Part shown: positions 1 through 8,292 of the stretch, in pieces
How the letters are laid out: the number at the start of each line of letters is the position of its first letter
How positions within the stretch are numbered: the stretch's first letter is position 1
Assembly (NCBI GenBank): GCA_050951605.1
Contig: JBMNJJ010000007.1
Span: forward strand, 1 to 37,637
Direction of reading: 5' to 3'
DNA: 37,637 nucleotides
DNA from: DUTS01 sp050951605
Lineage (GTDB): Bacteria; Bacillota; Peptococcia; DRI-13; DTU073
Translations under genes and position numbers: made by a program
The notes under the pieces: generated by a model
Database searches by the model: none
What the model was told of the DNA's origin: nothing
The model's input: the letters and a program-made list of their open reading frames with translations, nothing else

Positions 1-1
1 T

Positions 2-97
2 GCAGAGTTATTTCCTGACTTATTTTATGCTCAAAAAGCAAACGGAACGTTTGCTGATGAAGAGCAAACATCTATTTCTGAAGCTATGAACCAATAA
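2..97 (+). CDS. 3' end of an unknown protein (partial)
   Basis: An open frame enters from the left edge and reads 31 codons to a TAA at 95-97. The visible tail is acidic and polar and ends in SEAMNQ. It has no recognisable motif, so no function can be given. No convincing intrinsic terminator follows before the next ribosome binding site at 181; there is only a weak long-loop pairing between 112-119 and 163-170. It may be an ordinary gene end, but the frame is short and could be open by chance. Confidence 0.4.
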   Translation, partial: AELFPDLFYAQKANGTFADEEQTSISEAMNQ

Positions 98-195
98 GGG
101 AAGATAAACTTTAAAGAAATCGCTTTATTGAAAATTTATAGTTAATTCTTACTTTTGCAACGTTTCTTTAGACAACACGGAAAGGAGGAGGCATA

Positions 196-285
196 GTGGA
201 AAAAGCTTACAACCTTTGTGGTGTTGGTGAAAAAAGGAGTGCTAAAAAGAGCGTAAAAAGAAGAGGGGGTTATGCAATTGAGTAA
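196..285 (+). CDS. Possible 29-aa leader ORF overlapping the giant surface-protein gene
   Basis: A GTG at 196 lies 7 bases after a near-perfect Shine-Dalgarno (AAAGGAGG, 181-188). The frame runs 29 codons to TAA at 283-285. The peptide is strongly basic (many Lys and Arg, pI clearly high) with no membrane segment. Its 3' end overlaps the start of the next gene in another frame and contains that gene's own ribosome binding site (AGAGGGGG, 262-269). Translation of the small ORF could therefore open or occupy the downstream start (translational coupling). It matches no family I know. The strong ribosome binding site is the main evidence; it could also be a chance frame. Confidence 0.4.
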   Translation: MEKAYNLCGVGEKRSAKKSVKRRGGYAIE

Positions 286-3200
286 AAAGATGATTAGGTT
301 CGGAAGACGGGCATCTTTATGTTTACTAATTATGTTTATTTGTCTGTTAATACCGTTAACGGTAAAAGCAGGTGTGACATTTAATGATGCACAAGCGGCT
401 GGAAATCATGTGTCTGCCGGTGGTGAACATTCATTAGCCTTAAAAGTTAATGGTGAAGTTGTAGCCTGGGGTGACAACACTTTTGGGCAATGTGACATTC
501 CGGATGGTTTAAGTGATGTTAAGATGATTTCCGCAGGTAAGTACCATTCATTAGCCTTAAAGAAAGATGGAACTGTGGTAGCTTGGGGTGCAAAAAATGA
601 CTCTGAACATCCTGACGTTGACTATGGGCAAAGTATAGTTCCTGATGACTTAAATGGAGTTGAAGTTATTGCTGTTGCCGCCGGTTACTATCATTCTTTA
701 GCCTTAACGGCTGATGGAATTGTGATAGCTTGGGGTGCTGAGGGATCTATATATGATTATGGGCAAAGTATAGTTCCTGATGACTTAAATGGAGTTGAAA
801 TTACGGCTATTGCCGCCGGTGGTTACCACTCTTTAGCTTTAAAAGCTGATGGGACTGTGAAGGAGTGGGGACGTGATTATAGTGGTGCAGGGGATTATAT
901 TGCTATGCCGGAAGATTTAAGTAATCCGGAGACAAGTAAAGTTATAGCTATTGCCGCTGGTGGCTATCATTCCTTAGCTTTAAAGGAAGATAGAAGCGTG
1001 GTGGCTTGGGGGTTAAATACTTTTTTCCAATGTGATGTTCCGGAAGTTTTAGATGGTGTTGTAGCTATTTCTGCCGGTGATGAATTTTCCGTAGTGTTAA
1101 GAGATGCTGAAAATATAAAGGCTTGGGGGAACATAGATAGTGAATTTTCGGGGAATTTAAACCTAGGTGCGGTTAGTGCTGGGGCTTCCCATATTCTTGC
1201 TATAAACTATTATAATAGTAGTATAAAGGCTTGGGGAGATAATACTTCGGGTCAAGTAAGTGTTCCTAAAAAATTATATCTTATTAGCTTAGATAATCTT
1301 AGTGTAAATCTTGAAAATTTTTCTTTCGACCCGGGTGTTAGGAATTATTCTTTAAATGTAGATAATGATATAAAATCTGTTGATATAATCCCTTTTTTGG
1401 AAAACCCCGAAATTGAAACAATGGGTGCTAGTTGGGAAGATGGTGCTATGAGGTCTTTTACATTAGGTGTAGGTTATAATAGAATTGATGTTAATGTATA
1501 TGTACGCTCTTTAGGCATAAAGGGTCTGTATATGCTTCAGATAACCCGGGCTGCCTCTGATACTGACCTAAAAACCTTGAAAACAAATATCGGGGTGGTG
1601 AAACCGGCATTTAAACCGGGTATTACTCAATATACAGTTAATGTGGATAATAAAGATGTAGATAGTATTGAGTTTACCGCTACGGCTAATGATCCTACTG
1701 CTACTATTACCGTTGCTGTTGGTGAAGAAACTTATGCTTTGGAGGAACCTGTTCCTTTTGATTATGGGGAAACTCCCGTAGATATAATTGTGGAAAAAGA
1801 TGGGAAAAGCCAAGTTTATGAGTTGCTAATTAGGAAAGCCGGTTTTTTGGAGAGTCTTTCCGTAAGTGGGGGACAGCTTACCTCGGCTTTTGACCCGGAA
1901 ATGCTAGGTTATACCATCAGTGTAAATAGTAATGTAGATTCACTGGCGATTACACCTACTTTGTTAGACCCCAGACATGAATTATGGATCGATGATATTA
2001 AATATGAGAAGGGTGTATCGAAAGAAGTTAGTTTGTTGGGGGATATTATACCTCCTGTTCAGATAGCTGTAAAAGAACCTTCTGAGGCAGAGCTTATTCG
2101 TACTTATGAAGTCTATATAAACTGTGTTGACAAGAATGACTTTGTTGGTTCCGGTATACTTGGGGATCCTTATCTTATTCATAACCTTTATGAGTTACAG
2201 GAAATTGCTTATGACCCTTCACTTTTAGATAAACATTTTCAATTAGCTTGTAGTCTTGATGCTACCAATACGGTTAATTGGAATAACGGGGCGGGTTTTG
2301 TCCCTATTGGTAGTGCTGCAAGTCCATTTGCGGGTCAATTTGACGGAGCGGGATATACTATCATTGGTTTACATATTGACCGACCGAATGATGATTATGT
2401 TGGTCTTTTTGGCTGTATGGATGGAGGAGAAATTAAAAATTTAGGTCTGGTAGATTGTACCATTAATGGGCACGACAATGTAGGAGCATTGGTGGGCCAT
2501 AATCAAAACACCCATTTTGCTAACTGTTTTAGTACAGGAAATGTTTATGGTAATTCTTCTGTAGGTGGCTTAGTTGGCTTTGGTTCCGGGTCTTATGCAG
2601 GCAATTATTATTTTAATAATTGCTATTCTTGGGTATCTGTGACCGGGGATAGTGAAGTCGGTGGTTTAATCGGAAAATTAGGCAATGGTTGGTTAAATAA
2701 TTGTTATGCTTCCGGTTCGGTCTTCGGTATGGAAAACAAGGGTGGGCTGGTAGGTTCTTTAGTTACAGCTTATTGTCGGCACACAAATTGTTTTTGGGAT
2801 ACAGAAGAAAGTGGACAGGTAGGTTCAGCCCTAGGTATTGGAAAAACTACTGCTGAAATGCAGGATAAGGAAACTTATGGCGAATGGGATTTTGATAGTA
2901 TATGGGACCTTGATTCTGGAATAAATGAAGATTATCCTTACCTACGTATCTTTAAAGATACTTTTAGCCCCATTATTGATGATTCTTTACTTCTTTGGTT
3001 AGATGGGCGACATGGTTCCAATGATACCTCCGAGAGAACTATCTGGAGAGACATTTCCGGAAATGCTAATCATGGTACATTAACAAGATTTGATTTTAAT
3101 GAAAACAGTGGCTGGATTGGGGAAAGTTTGTTTTTCGATGGAGTAAATGATTATGTTAACTGTGGCACCAAGATGAATAATAAATTAATGAATGCCGTGA

Positions 3201-5872
3201 CGGTCGAAGCACTTGTAAAAATAAAAAGTTATGATATTCAAAATTGGGTAGAATCATTTTTGGCATGGGGGAACCAAGCATCACGCACTGTAATATGGTT
3301 GGGGTATCGGGTACTTAGTCATTATACTTTTGAAGTAGGTAATGAAGTAGTTTGCCCATCTATATATTTCCATGACCAAGATTTATTGGAGCAAGTAATT
3401 CATATTGTAGGAACATATGAAGATGGTACGTTAAAGTTATTTAAAAATGGGGATTTAATTAATCAGGTGCAAACTACGAACCTAAGGCGTATTTCTGTAA
3501 GAGAAGATAGTTGTTTATTAGGCATATATCGTGGTAATGGTCATACTTTTCATGGTGATTATTACACAGCTCGTGTTTATAACCGTGCCCTTACTGATGA
3601 AGAAGTAGCCCAAAATTATCAGGCTGAAGTGCCACGGATAAAAGCGGCGACTGCAGGAAATTTAGCTGAATTAACTATTTCCTCCGGCGTGTTGCAACCT
3701 GCTTTTAAGGCCTCTAAGCTTAACTATGTCGTAATTTTGAGAGAGCGGGAACTAAACGAAGTTATAATTACTGCTACGCCTGTTTCTGCTGATGCGAGGG
3801 TTACTATAGATGGATTTGGTGGTCAGGTGGTAGGCACCCAGTCTCTTCCGGTCGATGTTTTTACGGGATCTAAAGAAGTACCTATTGTGGTTAAAGAGGC
3901 AGATGGTAGCACTAAGACTTACAAAATTAGAATAGTAAAAGCGAGCTACCTTAGTGACTTAACCTTAAATGGTAATCCATTACCAAATTTTGACCCGGAA
4001 ACTTTGGAATATACGGTCGATGTGCTTTACGATACAGCTTTTGCGAATATTGTGGCGACCTTAGATTTGGAGGACTCTCCAATGCAAGAATTGCTGATTA
4101 ATAATCAGCCACATACTAGTGGTACTGCGATGCAAATTCCTCTTGATGTTGGAAAAAATAATACTATTCCTATCAAGATAAAAGTACCTGGTTGTGAGAC
4201 TGACTATACCTTAAATATCTATCGGGCTTCTAAGGTTGATTTGAAAAAACTGGAGATGCCTGGAACTTTAGTACCTGAATTTACCCCTGCTAATATAGGT
4301 CCTTATACTATAAATTTAGATAGAGACCCAACCCCGGATCAGATTAGGATTACGGCGACAGCTTTTGAAAGTGATGCTACTGTAAGCATCGAGGGTGCAA
4401 GTGATGCGGGGGGATTAACGGATCATATGGTAGACTTAGTGTCCGGTAAAAATGAGATTGAGATCAAAGTTACGAAGGATGGTTTGGAAAAAATATATAC
4501 CCTTAATGTATTTAGACCGCTAACCTTAAGTGATATAAAGGTTAAGCAGGGTGAGGAAGAGTTAGAATTAAGCCCTAGTTTTAATAAAGATGAATTGGAA
4601 TATCGTGTTGAAGTAGATGATAATGTACTATCTCTTGAAGTCTCTGCCGAGGCAATATTCGATGTGGATGTTTATATCAATGGCGTGAAGACTCGGAAAA
4701 AAACTATATCCGATCTTACCGTTGGTACCAACGTTATTCTTATTGACGCCAAAATGTCTGACATGAGTACGACTACCTATAAGCTTTTGGTAACCCGTGG
4801 AACGAGTACTGTTACTTTAGATGATTTAAAAATTAAACACAAGGATAGTGAGATTGGGACATGGAATGAGCCTTTTCTTGCCCCTGGGAATGAGGCTTAT
4901 ACGGTAACTTTGGCTAAGGCTATGGATAGTATAGACATTATGGTAGTACCTACTGATCCAGAAGCAAAAGTCATTGTAGCACAGTCGGGTAGCCAAGACT
5001 TCTTAACATTGTGGCCTCTTGAGGAGCGAGTGCCTGTGCCTGTGCGGTCGGGTGAAAACGTTATCCCGATTACGGTAAAGGGTGTAGATGGGGTGACGGC
5101 AAATACATATACTCTCAATGTGATTAGACCCGGTGGTTTGGAAACTCTTGAAATAGAGAATGACACCATGGAGTCTGAGTATGCAAAAGATGTCAATGAT
5201 TATAGTGTAAAAAGCAATGTCTTTTTAGTAAAAGTTACGCCAACGTTAGAAGACCTTGCTACACAAGAGCTTTATATCAATGTCAATAGTAGTGAAACTG
5301 ATACTAAATGCGTAAGTGGAGAAACACAGGTGCTGGAGTTAAATAAGGGAATAAATACGGTAGCGATAAAAGTAAAGACACCCTCAAATAATCTTGTTAA
5401 TACATATACCCTCAATGTAAACGTAGTTCCTTTAGTGGAAGACGTAGGAATGGATGATATTGATGGTACGGGTTCACGAGAAGTACAAAGTGTTTTTGGG
5501 GCACAAGTTCTAAGCAAGCTGAACTTTAATTTAAGTCAAAGTGTTAGTCAGGGTTTAAAAATAAAATTCGATTTACCGGAAGCTTTGGATATTCAAAAGG
5601 TTATAGGTCTTTACAGGGCGGATGAACTTGTTACTAATGATATTATTATCAGTCAAGAAGATGTTCCTGAAGGGGTAGTGGCTGGTAATAACGTCATCAC
5701 GATTAATAGTTCACTTGACCCTGGTGCTTATGAAGTGAAGTTCATTTTAACCAATGAGCCCATAAAATTAAAGGTGGGATTAGATTCCTTTAGTGAGGTC
5801 GATGGAAATGTGCTTGAATGTAGGACCGAACCTTTAGAAATAGAATACGTTGACTTTCCGGAACTGTTGTAG
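278..5872 (+). CDS. Giant secreted multidomain surface protein (RCC1-like, cadherin-like, GLUG, LamG-like)
   Basis: Exported protein of about 1,864 residues, probably a cell-surface adhesin or binding protein. Numbering from the ATG at 272: signal peptide at 1-32 ending VKA; RCC1-type beta-propeller repeats at about 45-335, with recurring AAGGYHSLAL and VVAWG units; cadherin-like beta-sandwich repeats at about 336-620; GLUG-type repeats (VGGLVG followed by NCY) at about 705-875; a LamG/concanavalin-like fold at about 903-1120 (LFFDGVNDYVNCG through YNRALTDEE). Six further cadherin-like repeats begin near 1131, 1226, 1323, 1417, 1516 and 1623, then a unique C-terminal domain. I see no LPXTG motif, SLH domain or C-terminal membrane helix, so the means of attachment is unknown. 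ATG 272 is only 2 bases from the ribosome binding site; TTG 278 is 8 bases away and is preferred. The gene lies just upstream of a pilus locus but has its own terminator. Confidence 0.85.
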   Translation: MSKKMIRFGRRASLCLLIMFICLLIPLTVKAGVTFNDAQAAGNHVSAGGEHSLALKVNGEVVAWGDNTFGQCDIPDGLSDVKMISAGKYHSLALKKDGTVVAWGAKNDSEHPDVDYGQSIVPDDLNGVEVIAVAAGYYHSLALTADGIVIAWGAEGSIYDYGQSIVPDDLNGVEITAIAAGGYHSLALKADGTVKEWGRDYSGAGDYIAMPEDLSNPETSKVIAIAAGGYHSLALKEDRSVVAWGLNTFFQCDVPEVLDGVVAISAGDEFSVVLRDAENIKAWGNIDSEFSGNLNLGAVSAGASHILAINYYNSSIKAWGDNTSGQVSVPKKLYLISLDNLSVNLENFSFDPGVRNYSLNVDNDIKSVDIIPFLENPEIETMGASWEDGAMRSFTLGVGYNRIDVNVYVRSLGIKGLYMLQITRAASDTDLKTLKTNIGVVKPAFKPGITQYTVNVDNKDVDSIEFTATANDPTATITVAVGEETYALEEPVPFDYGETPVDIIVEKDGKSQVYELLIRKAGFLESLSVSGGQLTSAFDPEMLGYTISVNSNVDSLAITPTLLDPRHELWIDDIKYEKGVSKEVSLLGDIIPPVQIAVKEPSEAELIRTYEVYINCVDKNDFVGSGILGDPYLIHNLYELQEIAYDPSLLDKHFQLACSLDATNTVNWNNGAGFVPIGSAASPFAGQFDGAGYTIIGLHIDRPNDDYVGLFGCMDGGEIKNLGLVDCTINGHDNVGALVGHNQNTHFANCFSTGNVYGNSSVGGLVGFGSGSYAGNYYFNNCYSWVSVTGDSEVGGLIGKLGNGWLNNCYASGSVFGMENKGGLVGSLVTAYCRHTNCFWDTEESGQVGSALGIGKTTAEMQDKETYGEWDFDSIWDLDSGINEDYPYLRIFKDTFSPIIDDSLLLWLDGRHGSNDTSERTIWRDISGNANHGTLTRFDFNENSGWIGESLFFDGVNDYVNCGTKMNNKLMNAVTVEALVKIKSYDIQNWVESFLAWGNQASRTVIWLGYRVLSHYTFEVGNEVVCPSIYFHDQDLLEQVIHIVGTYEDGTLKLFKNGDLINQVQTTNLRRISVREDSCLLGIYRGNGHTFHGDYYTARVYNRALTDEEVAQNYQAEVPRIKAATAGNLAELTISSGVLQPAFKASKLNYVVILRERELNEVIITATPVSADARVTIDGFGGQVVGTQSLPVDVFTGSKEVPIVVKEADGSTKTYKIRIVKASYLSDLTLNGNPLPNFDPETLEYTVDVLYDTAFANIVATLDLEDSPMQELLINNQPHTSGTAMQIPLDVGKNNTIPIKIKVPGCETDYTLNIYRASKVDLKKLEMPGTLVPEFTPANIGPYTINLDRDPTPDQIRITATAFESDATVSIEGASDAGGLTDHMVDLVSGKNEIEIKVTKDGLEKIYTLNVFRPLTLSDIKVKQGEEELELSPSFNKDELEYRVEVDDNVLSLEVSAEAIFDVDVYINGVKTRKKTISDLTVGTNVILIDAKMSDMSTTTYKLLVTRGTSTVTLDDLKIKHKDSEIGTWNEPFLAPGNEAYTVTLAKAMDSIDIMVVPTDPEAKVIVAQSGSQDFLTLWPLEERVPVPVRSGENVIPITVKGVDGVTANTYTLNVIRPGGLETLEIENDTMESEYAKDVNDYSVKSNVFLVKVTPTLEDLATQELYINVNSSETDTKCVSGETQVLELNKGINTVAIKVKTPSNNLVNTYTLNVNVVPLVEDVGMDDIDGTGSREVQSVFGAQVLSKLNFNLSQSVSQGLKIKFDLPEALDIQKVIGLYRADELVTNDIIISQEDVPEGVVAGNNVITINSSLDPGAYEVKFILTNEPIKLKVGLDSFSEVDGNVLECRTEPLEIEYVDFPELL
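623..799 (+). repeat. Perfect 42-bp direct repeat inside the RCC1-like region
   Basis: Bases 623-664 and 758-799 are identical over 42 bases and are 135 bases apart, exactly 45 codons. Both copies encode the same peptide (YGQSIVPDDLNG and flanking residues). The rest of each RCC1-like unit has drifted, so this looks like a recent unit duplication or gene conversion within the propeller. Confidence 0.9.
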
Positions 5873-5885
5873 AAAAAAGGAAGAA

Positions 5886-5917
5886 AGGGGATTGCCAGAA
5901 GGCAGTCCCTTTTTTTA
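5886..5917 (+). terminator. Intrinsic terminator after the giant surface-protein gene
   Basis: The arms AGGGGATTGCC and GGCAGTCCCT pair around an AGAA loop with one G-T wobble, followed by seven T. It starts 13 bases after the stop codon and separates the surface-protein gene from the pilus locus. Confidence 0.85.
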
Positions 5918-5948
5918 TACCATAAAGTTAAAAAAAGGTAAAATAAAT

Positions 5949-5987
5949 ACCAAAATATGATATAATTTGTAAACAATGATAAATAAT
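5949..5987 (+). promoter_or_regulatory. Promoter copy A (extended -10) for the TadZ-like gene
   Basis: TATGATATAAT at 5956-5966 contains an extended -10 (TG, one base, TATAAT) with no good -35. About 39 bases from 5949 to 5987 are nearly repeated at 7402-7442, upstream of the next gene. The conserved part continues past the -10 as TTnTAAACnATGATAAATAAT, which may be an initially transcribed or operator sequence. Confidence 0.65.
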
Positions 5988-6005
5988 GTTTGGAGTTGAT
6001 GTTAG

Positions 6006-7376
6006 TTGAGTGAGTTGTTGAGGGTACATCTAGTTTTTAAGGAACGGGAGAAGAAATTGTTACGGGAAATAAGTAAGTACTGCCAAATTACAGGGTGGAA
6101 TGCGACACTGGAGTCTGCTAGTACGTGGGCCAGGGAAGGTGGTGGCGAAGACCCGGATTTATTTTTAATTAATAGTACTGTTTATTTTTCTCAAGCTAAT
6201 CAACAAAAAAGTGCTAATAAAGATTTTTTACGGATGTTGTTGACGATCAAGGAAGAACGGCACAAGAGTCAGATTGTTTTATTATTACCGGAAAAGATGA
6301 TTGTTGAACGTGATTTGCTAGCTAATTTTATCAAGATGCAGGTATATAACTTTTGGTTTTTAGATAGTTTTGCGGAAGAAGATGTGCAAGAATTTATTTT
6401 AACGCGCAGAACTTTGCGTGATGTGGAAAAGTATTTATTGGTAAAGGAGAAAGAATTACATCATTTAAAAGGGAGCAATAATTTCATATCCAAGGGAGAA
6501 AAGCTTTTTCAGCCTTACCATGTTAAATCAAATATTCTCACCTTTTGGTCGGAAAATAATACGGCACTTAATTGTGGTCTGGCTTTGCTGACAGCCTTAA
6601 ATTTAGCCGAGTGCGGTTTTCAAGTTGCGTTGGTGGAAACTGTTAGCTCTGTACCTTCTTTGGGCGGTTGTCTGGCGGTAAGTCATCCTTATTTTAATAC
6701 GAGTCATGCTCTTTCTATGTATTTGCAGGGTAATAATGACTTTATCAAAAACTGCCTTAATCATGCCGAAAAACATCTGGCTAGCCCTTATGCTACGGAG
6801 GATTGTCAACATTTACGTTATTTTCCAACAGGGTTTTATTTTTTACCTGATAGCAAAAGGGAGGATAATGCTACAGAGAGGGAGATGAAGGAAGTTTGGC
6901 GTGCATTTATGATGGCTCTTTCACGTTTTATTATTTTTGAACAAGGTTTTCATTTTCTTATTTTTCTGGCTTCAGGCAGGAATTTTTTTAATCAGGTAGT
7001 TTTAGAGGAATTTACTTATCTAAAATTTATCACGGTGGACATGCTTCCCTCGAGTGTTTTGTATGGTCTTAGAGAGAGGAAAAAAGAACAGGGAAGAGTA
7101 CAGATTATCGGAGCCAATAATTTGAAAAGTATTAATCAAGAGCTTAAAGGGCTTAGGGAGGAGCCTTTTCTTTATCCTCCGCAGACTTTTATAGCAGACT
7201 TTTTGCAGTATGTATATACTCAAGACTATCGGAAAATAACGCGTGAGACACAGGTGTTTATTAATCGTCTGATGGAGATAAGTGGAGTTAAAGTGCCTAC
7301 TTTAGACATTGAGAAAAAAGGTTTAGGGGAAAGATTGCGGGATTATAAAAAAGCTTTATTCGGAGATTTTTTATAA
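6006..7376 (+). CDS. TadZ/CpaE-like pilus localisation protein with degenerate P-loop
   Basis: A 456-residue protein starting at TTG 6006, about 10 bases after TGGAG. Residues 1-150 look like a receiver-type alpha/beta domain (hydrophobic strands such as QIVLLLPE). Residues from about 175 onward resemble the MinD/ParA fold, with a strand-loop-helix ILTFWSENNTALNCGLALLT and then VALVET. This two-domain plan fits TadZ/CpaE proteins, which place Tad pilus machinery at the cell pole. The loop where Walker A (GKGGVGKT) should be reads WSENNTALN, with no Gly-Lys-Thr, so ATP hydrolysis by the usual mechanism is unlikely. It is the first gene of the pilus cluster. The assignment rests on fold pattern and position rather than a diagnostic motif. 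Confidence 0.6.
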   Translation: MSELLRVHLVFKEREKKLLREISKYCQITGWNATLESASTWAREGGGEDPDLFLINSTVYFSQANQQKSANKDFLRMLLTIKEERHKSQIVLLLPEKMIVERDLLANFIKMQVYNFWFLDSFAEEDVQEFILTRRTLRDVEKYLLVKEKELHHLKGSNNFISKGEKLFQPYHVKSNILTFWSENNTALNCGLALLTALNLAECGFQVALVETVSSVPSLGGCLAVSHPYFNTSHALSMYLQGNNDFIKNCLNHAEKHLASPYATEDCQHLRYFPTGFYFLPDSKREDNATEREMKEVWRAFMMALSRFIIFEQGFHFLIFLASGRNFFNQVVLEEFTYLKFITVDMLPSSVLYGLRERKKEQGRVQIIGANNLKSINQELKGLREEPFLYPPQTFIADFLQYVYTQDYRKITRETQVFINRLMEISGVKVPTLDIEKKGLGERLRDYKKALFGDFL

Positions 7377-7401
7377 TAAAATGTAAAATAAGCTAGAATA
7401 A

Positions 7402-7442
7402 ACCAAAAAATATGATATAATTTATAAACTATGATAAATAAT
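7402..7442 (+). promoter_or_regulatory. Promoter copy B (extended -10) for the second ParA-like gene
   Basis: TATGATATAAT at 7411-7421 sits in a 41-base block that nearly duplicates 5949-5987. The differences are two extra A in the A-run and a few substitutions. It implies that the second gene can be transcribed separately but with the same control as the first. Confidence 0.65.
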
Positions 7443-7519
7443 TCCATTTTACCAATAAATATTAATTTACAGATAATGAGATAGAAAAAGGCGTGGTAGA
7501 AGTAAGGGGGAAAGGCAAA

Positions 7520-8257
7520 GTGCTGTTAAGGAGAAGAAAGAGAGTGTCTGCTCAGCTTTTAAATATCCCGCCCCAAGTAATTGCGCTCTGGGGACCGGGA
7601 GGTAATAATACGGCTCAATTCAGTTTAGATCTAGCTCAAGAATTAGCTAAACATACTTATGTACTGCTTGCGGAATTGCCTTGTCTCAGCATACCTCGTC
7701 TTAGCTTTAGCGCTAATATATTAGATAGAAATAATCATATTGAGGCTGCTTTAACTGAATTTTGGTATAAGGGACAGCTTTCCTTAGATTACCTTTATAA
7801 GCTGGGAGAGAATTTAGCCTTATTACCAATATGTGCTTTTGCTAATCCGGATAATCCTCTTACGGCGAGAGTGGAATTGGATGTCTTAAAAAAATTTCCT
7901 ATTCATCTGATTAATAGTGCTCGGCAGAAAGGCTATGGGGTGGTCATAGTCATTTGCCAAGGACAGCTTACTCATCCGATGACATTTTTCACCTTGAAAT
8001 GTGCGGAGAGGATTGTAATGCCGGTAAATGAGCCAAGTACGATTGCTTATAGTTTGCTTAATATTAAGAAATTAGTACATACGTTTAAGTTTCCTCCGGA
8101 GAAATTTATGGTTGTGGCACCTCAATATATCGAAACAATTAGTGAAGTGATGTGGATTAAGGATGAAAGGCAAAAAGTTATGCCCATAAAAGTATCACTG
8201 GAGCGTGTTGAAGAAATTGTAAGTGGTTTTATTAGGGAGGCTAATGAAGCTATGTGA
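7520..8257 (+). CDS. Second ParA/MinD-like protein with degenerate P-loop
   Basis: About 245 residues. The open frame could begin at GTG 7493, but that is 2 bases from an AAAAAGG; GTG 7520 lies 9 bases after AAGGGGG and is preferred. Near the N-terminus a strand VIALWGPGGNNTAQFSL and then helix LAQELAK match the P-loop region of ParA/MinD/CpaE ATPases, but the lysine and threonine of Walker A are missing (GPGGNNTAQ). Later strands (YGVVIVICQG, RIVMPVNEPS) fit the same fold. It lies between the TadZ-like gene and the secretion ATPase. It probably partners one of them in positioning or switching the pilus. Paralogy with the preceding gene is possible given the duplicated promoter. Confidence 0.6.
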   Translation: MLLRRRKRVSAQLLNIPPQVIALWGPGGNNTAQFSLDLAQELAKHTYVLLAELPCLSIPRLSFSANILDRNNHIEAALTEFWYKGQLSLDYLYKLGENLALLPICAFANPDNPLTARVELDVLKKFPIHLINSARQKGYGVVIVICQGQLTHPMTFFTLKCAERIVMPVNEPSTIAYSLLNIKKLVHTFKFPPEKFMVVAPQYIETISEVMWIKDERQKVMPIKVSLERVEEIVSGFIREANEAM

Positions 8258-8292
8258 ACAATTAGAGACAAGAAAGAAGGTGAGTTATTGAC

